Positions 8,651 through 17,543 of a DNA stretch of 64,000 nucleotides are shown in pieces. The notes under the pieces were generated by a model, which was given only the letters and a program-made list of their open reading frames with translations, had not been told where the DNA came from and made no database searches. The first letter of the stretch is position 1; the number at the start of each line of letters is the position of its first letter. Source of the stretch: Cohaesibacter sp. (GTDB taxonomy: Bacteria > Pseudomonadota > Alphaproteobacteria > Rhizobiales > Cohaesibacteraceae); NCBI GenBank assembly GCA_025210795.1, contig JAOAQZ010000019.1:248001-312000 (forward strand), read 5' to 3'. The position numbers and the translations under genes are program-made.

Positions 8651-9880
8651 CTAACGCAGACGGGCGTGGGTTTTAAGGGCCTTCCACAATACCGGGATGG
8701 CAAAGAGAGTTATGATGGCGGCGATGCCAAATACGCCAGCTGGGTGATAATAGCTGGTATCCGGCGTGGTAAAGAGATTGAAAATCTGCGTCATTATCAA
8801 TGGGCTCAAGATGGTGGTCACACCCAGTATAGAGGCCAGAGCTCCTTGCAGTTCCCCTTGTGCTTCTTCGCTAACAGAGCGCGACATGATGCCTTGTAGC
8901 GCGGGGTTTACGATGCCTCCCAGCGCGGTAAAGGGAAGATAGGCGAATAGAATCCAGCTCTGGGTGATGAACAAAAGGCCTGCCATGCCCATTGCATTGA
9001 GCAAAAGCCCCAAAAGAGCAACACTTGATTCCTTCATGATTCTCAAAAGATAGCGGATAAGGCCCGCCTGGACAGCTGCATAGAAAATACCGAAGACGCC
9101 AAGTGAGAGTCCAACTTCGGCACTTGACCAGGCAAAGGCCTCTTTGCCGTAATAGACCCAGATGGATGGATAAACATGTTCGGCAAGATGATAGAGAAAG
9201 AAAGCTGCGAAGAAGAGAAGAAGCCCCGGGATTTTCATTGCCTGTAGCAATGATCCTGCAGGGTTGGCTCGTTTCCATTCGAAGGGGCGGCGCTTCTCTT
9301 TTGCCAAGCTTTCCGGCAGAATGAAAAGACCATAAAAGAAGTTGATCAGTACTAATATGGCAGCGGCAAAGAAAGGGGCGCGGGTGCCAAATTCTGCGAC
9401 AAGGCCGCCGATGATGGGTCCTGCAACAAAGCCGATGCCAAAGGCTGCGCCGATCAAGCCGAAATATTGGGACCGTTTGTCCGGCGCGGACACATCTGCG
9501 ATATAGGCGGAAGCAGTTGAATGAGTGGCACCGGCGATGCCAGCGATCAGACGGCCGATAAAGAGAAGGGCAAAATTTGGGGCAAACCCCATAATGATAT
9601 AATCAAGCCCCAGCATGGCGAGGGAGACGAGCAGAACCGGTCGCCGTCCATATCTGTCGGACAGATTGCCCAAAGTAGGGGCGGCCAAAAATTGCATGAA
9701 GGCATAAATGAAGCTTAAGTAACCGCCCAAAATAGCGGCTTGGCCCAGATTGGTGCCGCTAATGTCCTGGATCAGATCGGGCAGAACCGGCATGATAATG
9801 CCAATACCCATGGCATCGAGAAAGACGGTGAAAAGAATAAACCAGATGGCCTTGGTGTTTTTTTCAGGAGTTTGGGACAT
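8651..9880 (-). CDS. MFS drug-efflux type transporter (TetA-like)
   Basis: A 409-residue major facilitator superfamily protein with about 12 hydrophobic segments. It carries the cytoplasmic loop motif GNLSDRYGRRPVLL between helices 2 and 3 and an N-terminus (DAMGIGIIMPVLPDLI) like the DHA1/TetA group of proton-coupled efflux pumps. The substrate cannot be told from sequence; assigning tetracycline would be unsafe. It is convergent with parB and stands alone, 207 bp from holA; a parS-like site occupies its upstream region. No regulator gene is adjacent. Confidence 0.85.
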   Translation of the reverse strand: MSQTPEKNTKAIWFILFTVFLDAMGIGIIMPVLPDLIQDISGTNLGQAAILGGYLSFIYAFMQFLAAPTLGNLSDRYGRRPVLLVSLAMLGLDYIIMGFAPNFALLFIGRLIAGIAGATHSTASAYIADVSAPDKRSQYFGLIGAAFGIGFVAGPIIGGLVAEFGTRAPFFAAAILVLINFFYGLFILPESLAKEKRRPFEWKRANPAGSLLQAMKIPGLLLFFAAFFLYHLAEHVYPSIWVYYGKEAFAWSSAEVGLSLGVFGIFYAAVQAGLIRYLLRIMKESSVALLGLLLNAMGMAGLLFITQSWILFAYLPFTALGGIVNPALQGIMSRSVSEEAQGELQGALASILGVTTILSPLIMTQIFNLFTTPDTSYYHPAGVFGIAAIITLFAIPVLWKALKTHARLR

Positions 9881-9979
9881 TCATCACCTGTGGGAGGAAG
9901 AAGGCTCCAAGCTAGGGGAAAGCTTAAGCAAGGTCCAGAGGCGGAATGAGGCCGGTGAAGCGGTATATACAGCTATGAT

Positions 9980-9995
9980 TGATTCACGTGAAACG
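9980..9995. promoter_or_regulatory. parS-like site 6
   Basis: TGATTCACGTGAAACG has the TTCACGTGAAAC core with two mismatches to canonical parS, here in the left arm and the last base. It lies about 100 bp upstream of the transporter start. Confidence 0.65.
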
Positions 9996-10087
9996 ACCGC
10001 TCAAATGCCAATCGTTTCGGGGATTGAATTACGGGGGCTATGGGAAAGCGGTGACCAGCTTAAGGGTAGGTCTTAACGCAAAAGGAT

Positions 10088-11122
10088 TTATCGGCGACTT
10101 CTTCGGGCGGTTGCTGCAATCATCAATAATGTTTCTGAAATGACCGTATTCGAGAGATGATAATGTTTGCGGCTGTTGCTCAAAGATTGGGCCAGCAATT
10201 CGCAGGCTCTGGATGCTTTCTTGCTGGTCCATAGGCGCAGCTGATTTTGTACCCGTGCCTTTCGCTTGAAATGGATCATCGGGCCGGTTTTTTGTAAGGC
10301 TGATTGAGCTGGTTGCCCTTTATCCATGAGGTTAAGGCAGCGCTCGAGCATTTGAAAATGGCGCAAGCTGGCAATGCCAACGCTTGATGCATTCTGGCCG
10401 CTTCCCAAAATCTGTTCCAGCTGGTGATCAAGTTCATCAATATCGCCTAAAGCGGCGGAATCAACAATCATATCAATTTGGTGGTTGGAGGCATCACCAA
10501 CGATATTTTCAATATCGGTTTCCGTAATTTGCTGTTGTCCCATGGCATAGAGGCATAATTTCTGTACCTCCGCTCGCGATGCCAGTCTGTCGGCTCCCAG
10601 ATTATCAAGGAGCATCATTCTGGCTTCCTGGGAGATGGTGAGCTGAGCCTTCTGTAATTCCTCGTCTATGATGCCGTTAAGGGCGTCTCTGGCGTCGATA
10701 TAGCAGGGAAGGGCAACTGCGCTGGCAGCTTTCTCAATGGCCTTGCGGACGGGAGCAGTTTTTTTGAGATCGCCTGCCTTGATGATGATAAAGGCATCGG
10801 CGGGCGGGGTAGAGAGAATGGGCTCCAAGGCGGGCACAATGGATTTGTTGCCGCTGAGCTGTATCATAATCACCCGATTGCCGCCAAACATGGAAATGGT
10901 ATTGGCTTCATCGGCCAGTCTTAAAGGATCAGAGGCAATTTCTGCTCCATCAAGGCGCAAGAAGGCAAAGGGGTCTGAATTGTCTTTAAGATAGCTTTTC
11001 GCAAGATTGTCAGCCCGTTCTGCAACCAAGCCAATATCGGGGCCATAGATCAGGATGGTGCGGTATTTGCCGTCAGGCCGCTTTAAAAAGGAATCAACCA
11101 TATTGGCCTTGATTTGAGCCAT
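10088..11122 (-). CDS. holA: DNA polymerase III delta subunit
   Basis: A 344-residue clamp-loader delta subunit, which opens the beta sliding clamp. The N-terminus has the usual LIYGPDIGLVAERA segment, a degenerate nucleotide-binding site typical of delta, followed by LRLDGAEIASDPLRLADEA and the conserved late DLID-like region. It lies downstream of leuS and lptE on the minus strand, the order common in alphaproteobacteria. A hairpin separates it from lptE, so it may have partly independent expression. Confidence 0.9.
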   Translation of the reverse strand: MAQIKANMVDSFLKRPDGKYRTILIYGPDIGLVAERADNLAKSYLKDNSDPFAFLRLDGAEIASDPLRLADEANTISMFGGNRVIMIQLSGNKSIVPALEPILSTPPADAFIIIKAGDLKKTAPVRKAIEKAASAVALPCYIDARDALNGIIDEELQKAQLTISQEARMMLLDNLGADRLASRAEVQKLCLYAMGQQQITETDIENIVGDASNHQIDMIVDSAALGDIDELDHQLEQILGSGQNASSVGIASLRHFQMLERCLNLMDKGQPAQSALQKTGPMIHFKRKARVQNQLRLWTSKKASRACELLAQSLSNSRKHYHLSNTVISETLLMIAATARRSRR

Positions 11123-11156
11123 GTCAGGAATTCCTTTCGAAGGTGGGGCAAGAAAG

Positions 11157-11186
11157 AGGCGGCAGACTGATTTTAGTCTGCCGCCT
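11157..11186 (-). terminator. hairpin between lptE and holA
   Basis: AGGCGGCAGACT and AGTCTGCCGCCT form a perfect 12-bp stem with a 6-base loop. The following minus-strand sequence is only moderately T-rich (CTTTCTT), so it could be a leaky terminator or an mRNA-stabilising hairpin in the lptE-holA message. Confidence 0.6.
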
Positions 11187-11219
11187 TAATTGATTTCAAG
11201 AAGAAGCAAAAATTTGCTG

Positions 11220-11756
11220 TTATTTGTTGCTGGCAAAATAGGATGACAGGCGCAGCTGGATGTCGTTGGCGACCTGTTCAGCAGCTCTGTTTTCTGCGTC
11301 TCTTAGCGCCCTGTCATTGGCAAAGCGCTGTGTGCCCTTGCGATAGGATGCTGTAAAGAAGCTTGATCCATTTGTTATCTTTGTTCGGTCCGACAGCCTA
11401 ATCAGCGTGTAAGAGGCGTTGAGGGTGACGCGAGCCGCGGTAGATAGGCCAGATCCGGCTTCAATATCGAAGCTGGAGGCTGAATTGCTTACTTCCATAT
11501 CCAATTGGTATAGCGGGGCCGAAGCTTCTCCACCGCCGGTGAAAGCGAAAATCAGGTGATTTCGGATCTCTTGCTCAACTCGATCACTTGCAGCAGCTAC
11601 CTCAATGCTTGCCAATTCCGTTGCCAGAGTTTGGCCAGACTGGCTTGTTTCTGAATAGAGTGGTTTGACCTGACAGGCAGAGAGCAGCGCCCCCAGGCCA
11701 ATCAGGCTGGCCAGGGTTGCAGACTTTACAAAAGATGGATGCTTAAATGACAACAT
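11220..11756 (-). CDS. lptE: LPS-assembly lipoprotein LptE
   Basis: A 178-residue outer-membrane lipoprotein that plugs LptD and helps deliver lipopolysaccharide to the surface. The signal peptide ends in a lipobox LLSAC with the acylated Cys near residue 28, followed by QVKPLYSE, the start typical of alphaproteobacterial LptE. The ATG at 11756 lies 14 bases inside the end of leuS, so the two genes overlap and are probably translationally coupled. A longer in-frame start at 11804 would overlap leuS more deeply and would place extra residues before the signal peptide. Confidence 0.85.
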   Translation of the reverse strand: MLSFKHPSFVKSATLASLIGLGALLSACQVKPLYSETSQSGQTLATELASIEVAAASDRVEQEIRNHLIFAFTGGGEASAPLYQLDMEVSNSASSFDIEAGSGLSTAARVTLNASYTLIRLSDRTKITNGSSFFTASYRKGTQRFANDRALRDAENRAAEQVANDIQLRLSSYFASNK

Positions 11757-14364
11757 TGACGATCCTCTTTGGCACGATGATGACTTTACGAGGGGTTTTG
11801 CCATCCAATGCCTTGATCACTGGCTCACTGGCCAGAACAGCTTGTTCGATGTCAGCTTGGGCTGCATCGGCAGCAATTGTCAATTCACCGCGTTTTTTGC
11901 CGTTGATTTGGATGGGCAATGTGATCTCGTCTTCCACAAGCATGGCCGGATCAACCTGTGGCCAGGCCTTGGTGGCGATCAAGCCGTCTTTTCCAAGATG
12001 AGACCAGCATTCTTCGGCCAGATGCGGCATCATTGGTGCCATCAACTGGATGAGAATTTCCATGGATTCATCAACGACTTTGGCAAGAGATGGATCCTTG
12101 TCCAACTTATCTTTCTTGCACAATGCTGCGATGGAATTGACCAATTGGTAGATTTGGGCAACAGCGCGGTTAAAGCCAAGCTGTTCGATGTTGGCATCAA
12201 CGGCCGCTAGCACCTTATGTGTGCTCTTGCGAAGGCTGAGAGCGTCCGCAGAGAGTTTGTCGGCATCTTGCGTGCTTAGTTGCCCCAAATAGGTTGTTGC
12301 ATCCTGTGTGAGGCGCCAGACGCGCTGCACGAAGCGGTGAGCGCCTTCTGCACCGGCTTCTGTCCAGATCACATCGCGTTCTGGCGGGCTATCAGAGAGC
12401 ATGAACCAGCGCGCGGTATCTGCACCAAAGCTTTCGATAATGTCTGTCGGGTCCACGGTGTTCTTCTTGGACTTGGACATTTTTTCAATGGAGCCGATGG
12501 TTACCACTTCACCGGTCTCGCGATGGGTGGCAGAGCGCTTGTTCTCTTGCTCGGTAATGGTGATGTCCATGGGTGAAAGCCAGCGGCCATCACTGCCCTT
12601 ATAAGTCTCATGCACCACCATGCCTTGGGTAAAGAGGCCTTTGAAAGGCTCTTTTACGCTGACATGGCCGGTTTCGCGCATGGCGCGGGAGAAGAAGCGG
12701 GAATAAAGCAGATGCAGAATAGCGTGCTCGATGCCGCCAATATATTGATCAACCGGAAGCCATTCATCTGCGGCTTTCTTGTCGGTTGGATCATTCTCCC
12801 ATGGGGCGGTAAAGCGGGCATAATACCAGGAACTGTCAACGAAGGTGTCCATGGTATCGGTTTCGCGCAGGGCATCCTTGCCACATTTTGGACAGGAACA
12901 TTGACGCCATGTTGGATGACGATCCAGCGGATTGCCCGGCTTTTCAAAGTCGATATCTTCTGGCAGCACAACGGGCAGATTTTCGGCTTTTTCCGGAACA
13001 ACGCCGCAGCTATCGCAATGGATCATCGGGATCGGGCAACCCCAATAGCGCTGACGGGAAATCCCCCAGTCGCGCAGGCGATATTGCACCTTGCGCTGGG
13101 CTTGTGGTGCACCGGTCAGGCTGATTGCCTCAAGTTTGTCTGCAACAGCATTTTTGGCGTCTTCAATGCTCATTCCATCAAGGAATTGCGAATTGAAGAT
13201 CGTGCCTTCGCCGGTATAGGCTTCATTTTCGATGGTGAACTCGTCCGCTGCGGCATCCTTTGGCAGAACAACGGGGGTCACATCCAAGCCATATTTGCGA
13301 GCAAAATCCAGATCGCGCTGGTCATGGCCCGGGCAGGCAAAAATTGCGCCAGTGCCGTAATCCATCAAAATGAAATTGGCGACATAGACAGGCAGCTCGA
13401 TGCTCTCATCAAGCGGATGCTTGACGGTAAGGCCGGTATCAAAGCCGATCTTTTCAGCTGTTTCCAGCTCGGCTGCCGAAGTGCCCATTTTGTGGCATTC
13501 TTCAACAAAGGCCTGAAGATCTGCATTATCCTTGGCAAGAGCCTTGGTAAGCGGGTGATCTGCTGACAGGCCCATGAAGGAGGCACCAAAGAGGGTGTCC
13601 GGGCGGGTGGTGAAAATCTCGATATCGGTGTCGTCATTGGGAGCGGGTTGGCTCAGCTCAAAGCGGATTTGCAGGCCTTCGGACTTGCCAATCCAGTTGC
13701 GCTGCATGGTGCGCACTTTTTCTGGCCAGCGATCAAGATTGTCGATCTCGCTCAAGAGATCTTCGGCAAAATCGGTGATTTTGAAGAACCACTGGGTCAG
13801 CTCGCGCTGCTCGACCTCTGCGCCGGAGCGCCAACCTTTCCCGTCAATCACCTGCTCGTTGGCGAGCACGGTCTGGTCGACCGGATCCCAATTGACTTTG
13901 GCATTTTTGCGGTAGGCGAGACCTTTTTCGACAAAATCGAGAAACAGCTTTTGCTGACGATGATAATAATCGACATCGCAAGTGGCGAATTCGCGGTTCC
14001 AGTCCAGCGACAGACCCATCAATTGCAGCTGGCTGCGCATGGTGGCGATATTTTCATAGGTCCAGTCCTTGGGATGGACCTTGTTCTGCATGGCTGCATT
14101 TTCTGCTGGCATGCCAAAGGCATCCCACCCCATTGGGTGAAGAACGTTAAAGCCCTTGGCCCGTTTGAACCGTGCTACAACATCCCCCATGGCATAGTTG
14201 CGCACATGGCCCATATGGATGCGACCGGATGGATAGGGAAACATTTCCAAAACATAATATTTTGGGCGTGGATCCTCATTTTCGGTCTTGAAAATTTCCT
14301 GGTTGTCCCAGGTCTGTTGCCAGCGAATTTCCGCTTCGCGTGCGTTGTAGCGTTCGTTAGCCAT
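11743..14364 (-). CDS. leuS: leucyl-tRNA synthetase
   Basis: An 873-residue class I aminoacyl-tRNA synthetase that charges tRNA-Leu. HMGH (HIGH signature) is at residues 50-53 and KMSKS at 628-632; the long CP1 editing domain lies between, and the anticodon-binding domain follows. The ATG at 14364 ([15 protein letters not shown]) is chosen because class I LeuRS proteins start shortly before this motif; the frame stays open 21 codons upstream without family resemblance. It heads the leuS-lptE-holA minus-strand unit and overlaps lptE by 14 bases. Confidence 0.97.
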   Translation of the reverse strand: MANERYNAREAEIRWQQTWDNQEIFKTENEDPRPKYYVLEMFPYPSGRIHMGHVRNYAMGDVVARFKRAKGFNVLHPMGWDAFGMPAENAAMQNKVHPKDWTYENIATMRSQLQLMGLSLDWNREFATCDVDYYHRQQKLFLDFVEKGLAYRKNAKVNWDPVDQTVLANEQVIDGKGWRSGAEVEQRELTQWFFKITDFAEDLLSEIDNLDRWPEKVRTMQRNWIGKSEGLQIRFELSQPAPNDDTDIEIFTTRPDTLFGASFMGLSADHPLTKALAKDNADLQAFVEECHKMGTSAAELETAEKIGFDTGLTVKHPLDESIELPVYVANFILMDYGTGAIFACPGHDQRDLDFARKYGLDVTPVVLPKDAAADEFTIENEAYTGEGTIFNSQFLDGMSIEDAKNAVADKLEAISLTGAPQAQRKVQYRLRDWGISRQRYWGCPIPMIHCDSCGVVPEKAENLPVVLPEDIDFEKPGNPLDRHPTWRQCSCPKCGKDALRETDTMDTFVDSSWYYARFTAPWENDPTDKKAADEWLPVDQYIGGIEHAILHLLYSRFFSRAMRETGHVSVKEPFKGLFTQGMVVHETYKGSDGRWLSPMDITITEQENKRSATHRETGEVVTIGSIEKMSKSKKNTVDPTDIIESFGADTARWFMLSDSPPERDVIWTEAGAEGAHRFVQRVWRLTQDATTYLGQLSTQDADKLSADALSLRKSTHKVLAAVDANIEQLGFNRAVAQIYQLVNSIAALCKKDKLDKDPSLAKVVDESMEILIQLMAPMMPHLAEECWSHLGKDGLIATKAWPQVDPAMLVEDEITLPIQINGKKRGELTIAADAAQADIEQAVLASEPVIKALDGKTPRKVIIVPKRIVNVVI

Positions 14365-14597
14365 GAATATGCTGGAATGCCTCGATATTTCGTCATTTTC
14401 TGGCCTGACCATCACCAGAATTTGCACCTTGGGTCAAGACCAAATCGGCCTAGAGTGGCGATATAAAGGCCAATTGTGGCACATTCGAGCACAATGTGGC
14501 ATATCGGGAATTGAAGCATGGCGTGTGACGTGCATAATGCCGCTCATTGCCGTGCTGATTAGCGGTCCCCACTAGCAAACAATCATTGGTACACTCG

Positions 14598-15269
14598 ATG
14601 GGCATTAAGACACAACTTGGGCAGGTTCAGGATGACATTGGCAAGGCTGAAAAGGAAGCTGGGCGCGACGAGGGGAGTGTTACCCTGATTGCTGTCTCCA
14701 AAACCTTTGACGCGGACCATATCCGTCCAGCCTTGCAAGTAGGTCACAGAGTGTTTGGTGAAAACCGCGTGCAGGAAGCCAAGGGCAAGTGGCCTGAATT
14801 GCTGGAAGAATTCCCTGATACCCAATTGCATCTGATCGGACCGCTCCAATCCAACAAATCCAAGGAAGCTGTGGCTCTGTTTGATGTGATCCATACGGTG
14901 GACCGGCCAAAGATTGCACGGGCCATTCGTCTGGAGATGGAAAAGCAGAATAGAAATCTTGATTTGTTTGTGCAGATTAATACCGGAGATGAGCCTCAAA
15001 AGGCGGGTATTTCTGTTCAGGATGCAGATGATTTTATCGCTTTTTGCCGCAATGAACTGGCTTTGCCCATCAAGGGCCTTATGTGCATTCCGCCCTTTGA
15101 TGAAGACCCTAGCCCGCATTTCAAGATTTTGGCTGAGATTGCTGCGCGCAATGACCTTGAAGAGCTTTCCATGGGCATGAGCGGCGACTATCAGGAGGCC
15201 ATCAAGGCCGGTGCCAGCCATGTAAGAGTGGGCAGTGCGATCTTTGGAAAACGCGATTACCCTGCCTAG
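14598..15269 (+). CDS. YggS/PROSC-family pyridoxal phosphate homeostasis protein
   Basis: A 223-residue single-domain alanine-racemase-like TIM barrel that binds PLP and buffers its level; no catalytic activity is established for the family. The PLP lysine is in TLIAVSKTF near residue 35, followed by FGENRVQEA, HLIGPLQSNK and the C-terminal SMGMSGDYQEAI and VRVGSAIFG motifs. ATG 14598 is favoured over an in-frame TTG at 14586. It is divergent from leuS and stands as a single gene. Confidence 0.9.
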   Translation: MGIKTQLGQVQDDIGKAEKEAGRDEGSVTLIAVSKTFDADHIRPALQVGHRVFGENRVQEAKGKWPELLEEFPDTQLHLIGPLQSNKSKEAVALFDVIHTVDRPKIARAIRLEMEKQNRNLDLFVQINTGDEPQKAGISVQDADDFIAFCRNELALPIKGLMCIPPFDEDPSPHFKILAEIAARNDLEELSMGMSGDYQEAIKAGASHVRVGSAIFGKRDYPA

Positions 15270-15327
15270 AGCGTTGCTGGTCCGCGCTTTGATTGCGGAT
15301 TATTTGCGACCCTTTGTCCCAAAATCT

Positions 15328-15846
15328 CTAGGTCATCACACGAAAATGTGTGTCCGGGGTGATATGTCTTAACAATTGCCGCATGGCTTTATGAGTGACT
15401 GCAACGCAGCCTTCGGTGGGGGTGAAGCCATCCCGCGCTATATGAAAGAAGATTGCGCTTCCCGCCCCTTGCGTGCGGGCGGTGATGTTATAGTCGAGCA
15501 CAACGCCGATGTCATAGAGACAATCATTGCGCCACATAATTTCGTGGGATTCTGAAAAAGGTAAATCTACCAATTGGTTATATCTTGCATGCCCTATTTC
15601 GTCGCACCATCCCATCCGGGGGGAGAGGGCAATGAAGGGAAGGCGGCTTTCGGGTTTTGGGCCTTTATCAGGGCGATAAAATCCCCATAAGGGGCGGCAA
15701 TTGAGAAGGGGTGTTGCGCCATCTCCTTCGCGCTTTTGAGAGCTGATACCTCCGCGGCCCAGAGCACAGGGAAAGACTTTGTTGTCCAGTTTGAGAAAAC
15801 CCTTGGTTCTGGAGCCGGGTTTGACGCGGATTGTGATATGATTCAT
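15328..15846 (-). CDS. L,D-transpeptidase (YkuD) domain protein
   Basis: A 172-residue protein whose C-terminal half carries the YkuD catalytic pattern: FFHIARDGFTPTEGCVAV, with the conserved His and the catalytic Cys of the GC motif. L,D-transpeptidases make 3-3 peptidoglycan cross-links or attach lipoproteins to the wall. No signal peptide is visible, which is usual for this short alphaproteobacterial subgroup; how it would reach the periplasm is unclear. The start is the ATG at 15846 next to a TTG at 15849. It is convergent with the yggS-type gene. Confidence 0.75.
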   Translation of the reverse strand: MNHITIRVKPGSRTKGFLKLDNKVFPCALGRGGISSQKREGDGATPLLNCRPLWGFYRPDKGPKPESRLPFIALSPRMGWCDEIGHARYNQLVDLPFSESHEIMWRNDCLYDIGVVLDYNITARTQGAGSAIFFHIARDGFTPTEGCVAVTHKAMRQLLRHITPDTHFRVMT

Positions 15847-16036
15847 CAAGAATTGAGACTTTTTGATTGATAGTTCAATTCACGCTGACATCGACGTGAT
15901 TGCATGTGATTTGCATTCGGCACAGTGCAGCACTTAGATGATAAAAATTCAAGATGCCAATTTGTTTGGTCGCAAAGGCTCAAAGCGGGTGGATCAGAGG
16001 TCTGATCCAATCTGGAGCTAATCTGGGGATGCGATT

Positions 16037-16720
16037 ATGACTGCTAGAAAAATTCTGCTTGTAGACGATGATACCGAATTGCGTGAAGCTCTGGTGGAGC
16101 AGCTTTCACTCTATGAGGAGTTCGACCTCTATCAGGAAGAAAGTGCCACCAAGGGTATTCAAACTGCCCGCTCTGACCATTTTGACTTGCTGGTTATGGA
16201 TGTGGGCTTGCCCGATATGGATGGGCGTGAAGCGGTAAAACTTCTGCGTAAAGGGGATTTCAAGGCCCCGATTATCATGCTCACCGGTCATGACACCGAT
16301 TCCGATACCATTTTGGGTCTGGAAGCCGGGGCCAATGATTATGTGACCAAGCCATTTCGGTTTGCCGTTTTGCTTGCTCGCATCCGGGCGCAGCTGCGCC
16401 AGCATGAAAATAGCGAAGATGCGACCTTTGCTGTGGGGCCCTATACCTTCAAGCCAGCTGCCAAAATTCTCTCTGACGAGCAAGGCGGCAAGGTGCGCCT
16501 TACTGAAAAGGAAACCTCTATTTTGAAGTTTCTCTATCGCTCAGGAGACAAGCCGGTTGGCCGTGATGTGCTGTTGCATGAGGTTTGGGGTTATAATTCA
16601 GGGGTGACCACTCACACGCTTGAGACCCATATCTACCGTCTGCGCCAGAAAATCGAGAAAAATCCCTCCAACGCTGAATTGTTGGTGACGGAAGCAGGCG
16701 GTTACAAGTTGGTGCCATAA
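16037..16720 (+). CDS. OmpR-family response regulator (CenR-like)
   Basis: A 227-residue two-domain response regulator. The receiver has the acidic pocket VDDD (residues 9-12), phospho-acceptor Asp55 in LVMDVGLPDMDG, and TKPF with the conserved Lys; the winged-helix domain ends in THTLETHIYRLRQKIE and TEAGGYKLVP. The receiver's GLEAGANDYVTKPFRFAVLLARIRA stretch and the tail resemble, from memory, the CenR envelope regulator of Caulobacter and Rhodobacter; I am not certain enough to give the symbol. No histidine kinase is adjacent, so the partner must be elsewhere. A strong terminator follows. Confidence 0.88.
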   Translation: MTARKILLVDDDTELREALVEQLSLYEEFDLYQEESATKGIQTARSDHFDLLVMDVGLPDMDGREAVKLLRKGDFKAPIIMLTGHDTDSDTILGLEAGANDYVTKPFRFAVLLARIRAQLRQHENSEDATFAVGPYTFKPAAKILSDEQGGKVRLTEKETSILKFLYRSGDKPVGRDVLLHEVWGYNSGVTTHTLETHIYRLRQKIEKNPSNAELLVTEAGGYKLVP

Positions 16721-16770
16721 GGCGCGATTTGCCTTTTTGGGCAGATTTTGCAGGATTGTTCTTACCTTTT

Positions 16771-16805
16771 AAAGCGTATCACTATATGTGTGATACGCTT
16801 TTTTA
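16771..16805 (+). terminator. intrinsic terminator after response regulator
   Basis: AAAGCGTATCAC and GTGATACGCTTT form a perfect 12-bp stem with a 7-base loop, followed by TTTT. Confidence 0.9.
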
Positions 16806-16868
16806 TATGCTAGGCTTGGTAAAGGCTGCAAAGTCTTGGCAAGTGGATGGCTTTTAAAGGATGATGAA

Positions 16869-17384
16869 ATGAGCCTGATCAACGAAATCGAATTGCTGCG
16901 CGGTGTGCCGTTTTTTGCCGATTTTACAGAAGATCAGCTGCGGCTTTTGGCTTTTGGTGCCGAGACACGATCCTATCGTGCGCGACAGGTTCTATTCCGG
17001 CAGGGGGATTTGGCCGATTCGGGCTTTATCATTGCTGAAGGGGAGGTCCGGATGACGATCTCTCAGGACGGCATGGATCTCGATAGCCAGCATCTTTATC
17101 CCGGAAGCCTGATTGGGGAATTGGCGCTGATTGCTGAAACCCGTCGTGCAGCCATGGCAACTGCGGTTGAGGATTTGCGGGTCATCCAGATCCGGCGATC
17201 ACTCTTTCGTCGCGTGATGGATGAATATCCTGGACTTGCAGGGCAGATTCAGGATCGCATGGCGAGCCGTCTTGCCAATCTGGTGGGCGATCTTGATCAG
17301 GTGGTGGATATTCTTGATCGTTTGCCCCAAGAGCCTGCCTCGATGGAAGATGCGATGGCCTTTGCCATGAAAGATAATTCCTGA
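16869..17384 (+). CDS. cyclic nucleotide-binding domain protein
   Basis: A 171-residue protein consisting of one CRP-type cyclic nucleotide-binding beta-roll: FFADFTEDQLRLLAF, the RQGDLADSGFIIAEGEVRM strands and GSLIGELALIAETRRAAMATA, the phosphate-binding cassette. It lacks the C-terminal helix-turn-helix of CRP/FNR regulators and ends in a helical tail. So it probably acts as a stand-alone sensor rather than a DNA-binding regulator; its partner and ligand are unknown. ATG 16869 has AAAGG nine bases upstream. It follows the response-regulator terminator and so has its own transcript. Confidence 0.8.
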   Translation: MSLINEIELLRGVPFFADFTEDQLRLLAFGAETRSYRARQVLFRQGDLADSGFIIAEGEVRMTISQDGMDLDSQHLYPGSLIGELALIAETRRAAMATAVEDLRVIQIRRSLFRRVMDEYPGLAGQIQDRMASRLANLVGDLDQVVDILDRLPQEPASMEDAMAFAMKDNS

Positions 17385-17472
17385 AGCTGGTTTTGAAGTG
17401 AAGAAGGGCCGGTAGCCTTAGGGATTTCTGCCGCTAACTATAGAAATTTGGGCCTAAAAATCTGGCATAGAA

Positions 17473-17505
17473 AAACCCCCCGCAGAGCTGATCTGCGGGG
17501 GGTTT
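17473..17505. terminator. bidirectional terminator, cNMP gene / acs
   Basis: AAACCCCCCGCAGA and TCTGCGGGGGGTTT form a perfect 14-bp stem around GCTGA. The minus strand continues into TTTTT and the plus strand into TGTTTG, so it serves both convergent genes, best for acs. Confidence 0.9.
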
Positions 17506-17543
17506 GTTTGTTCTATCGGGCCTTTTAGATGACCCTATCGATC

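Noticed and set aside
12610..13566. A 318-codon open frame on the plus strand inside leuS
   Set aside because: It is fully antisense to leuS, has no Shine-Dalgarno sequence and no family resemblance.
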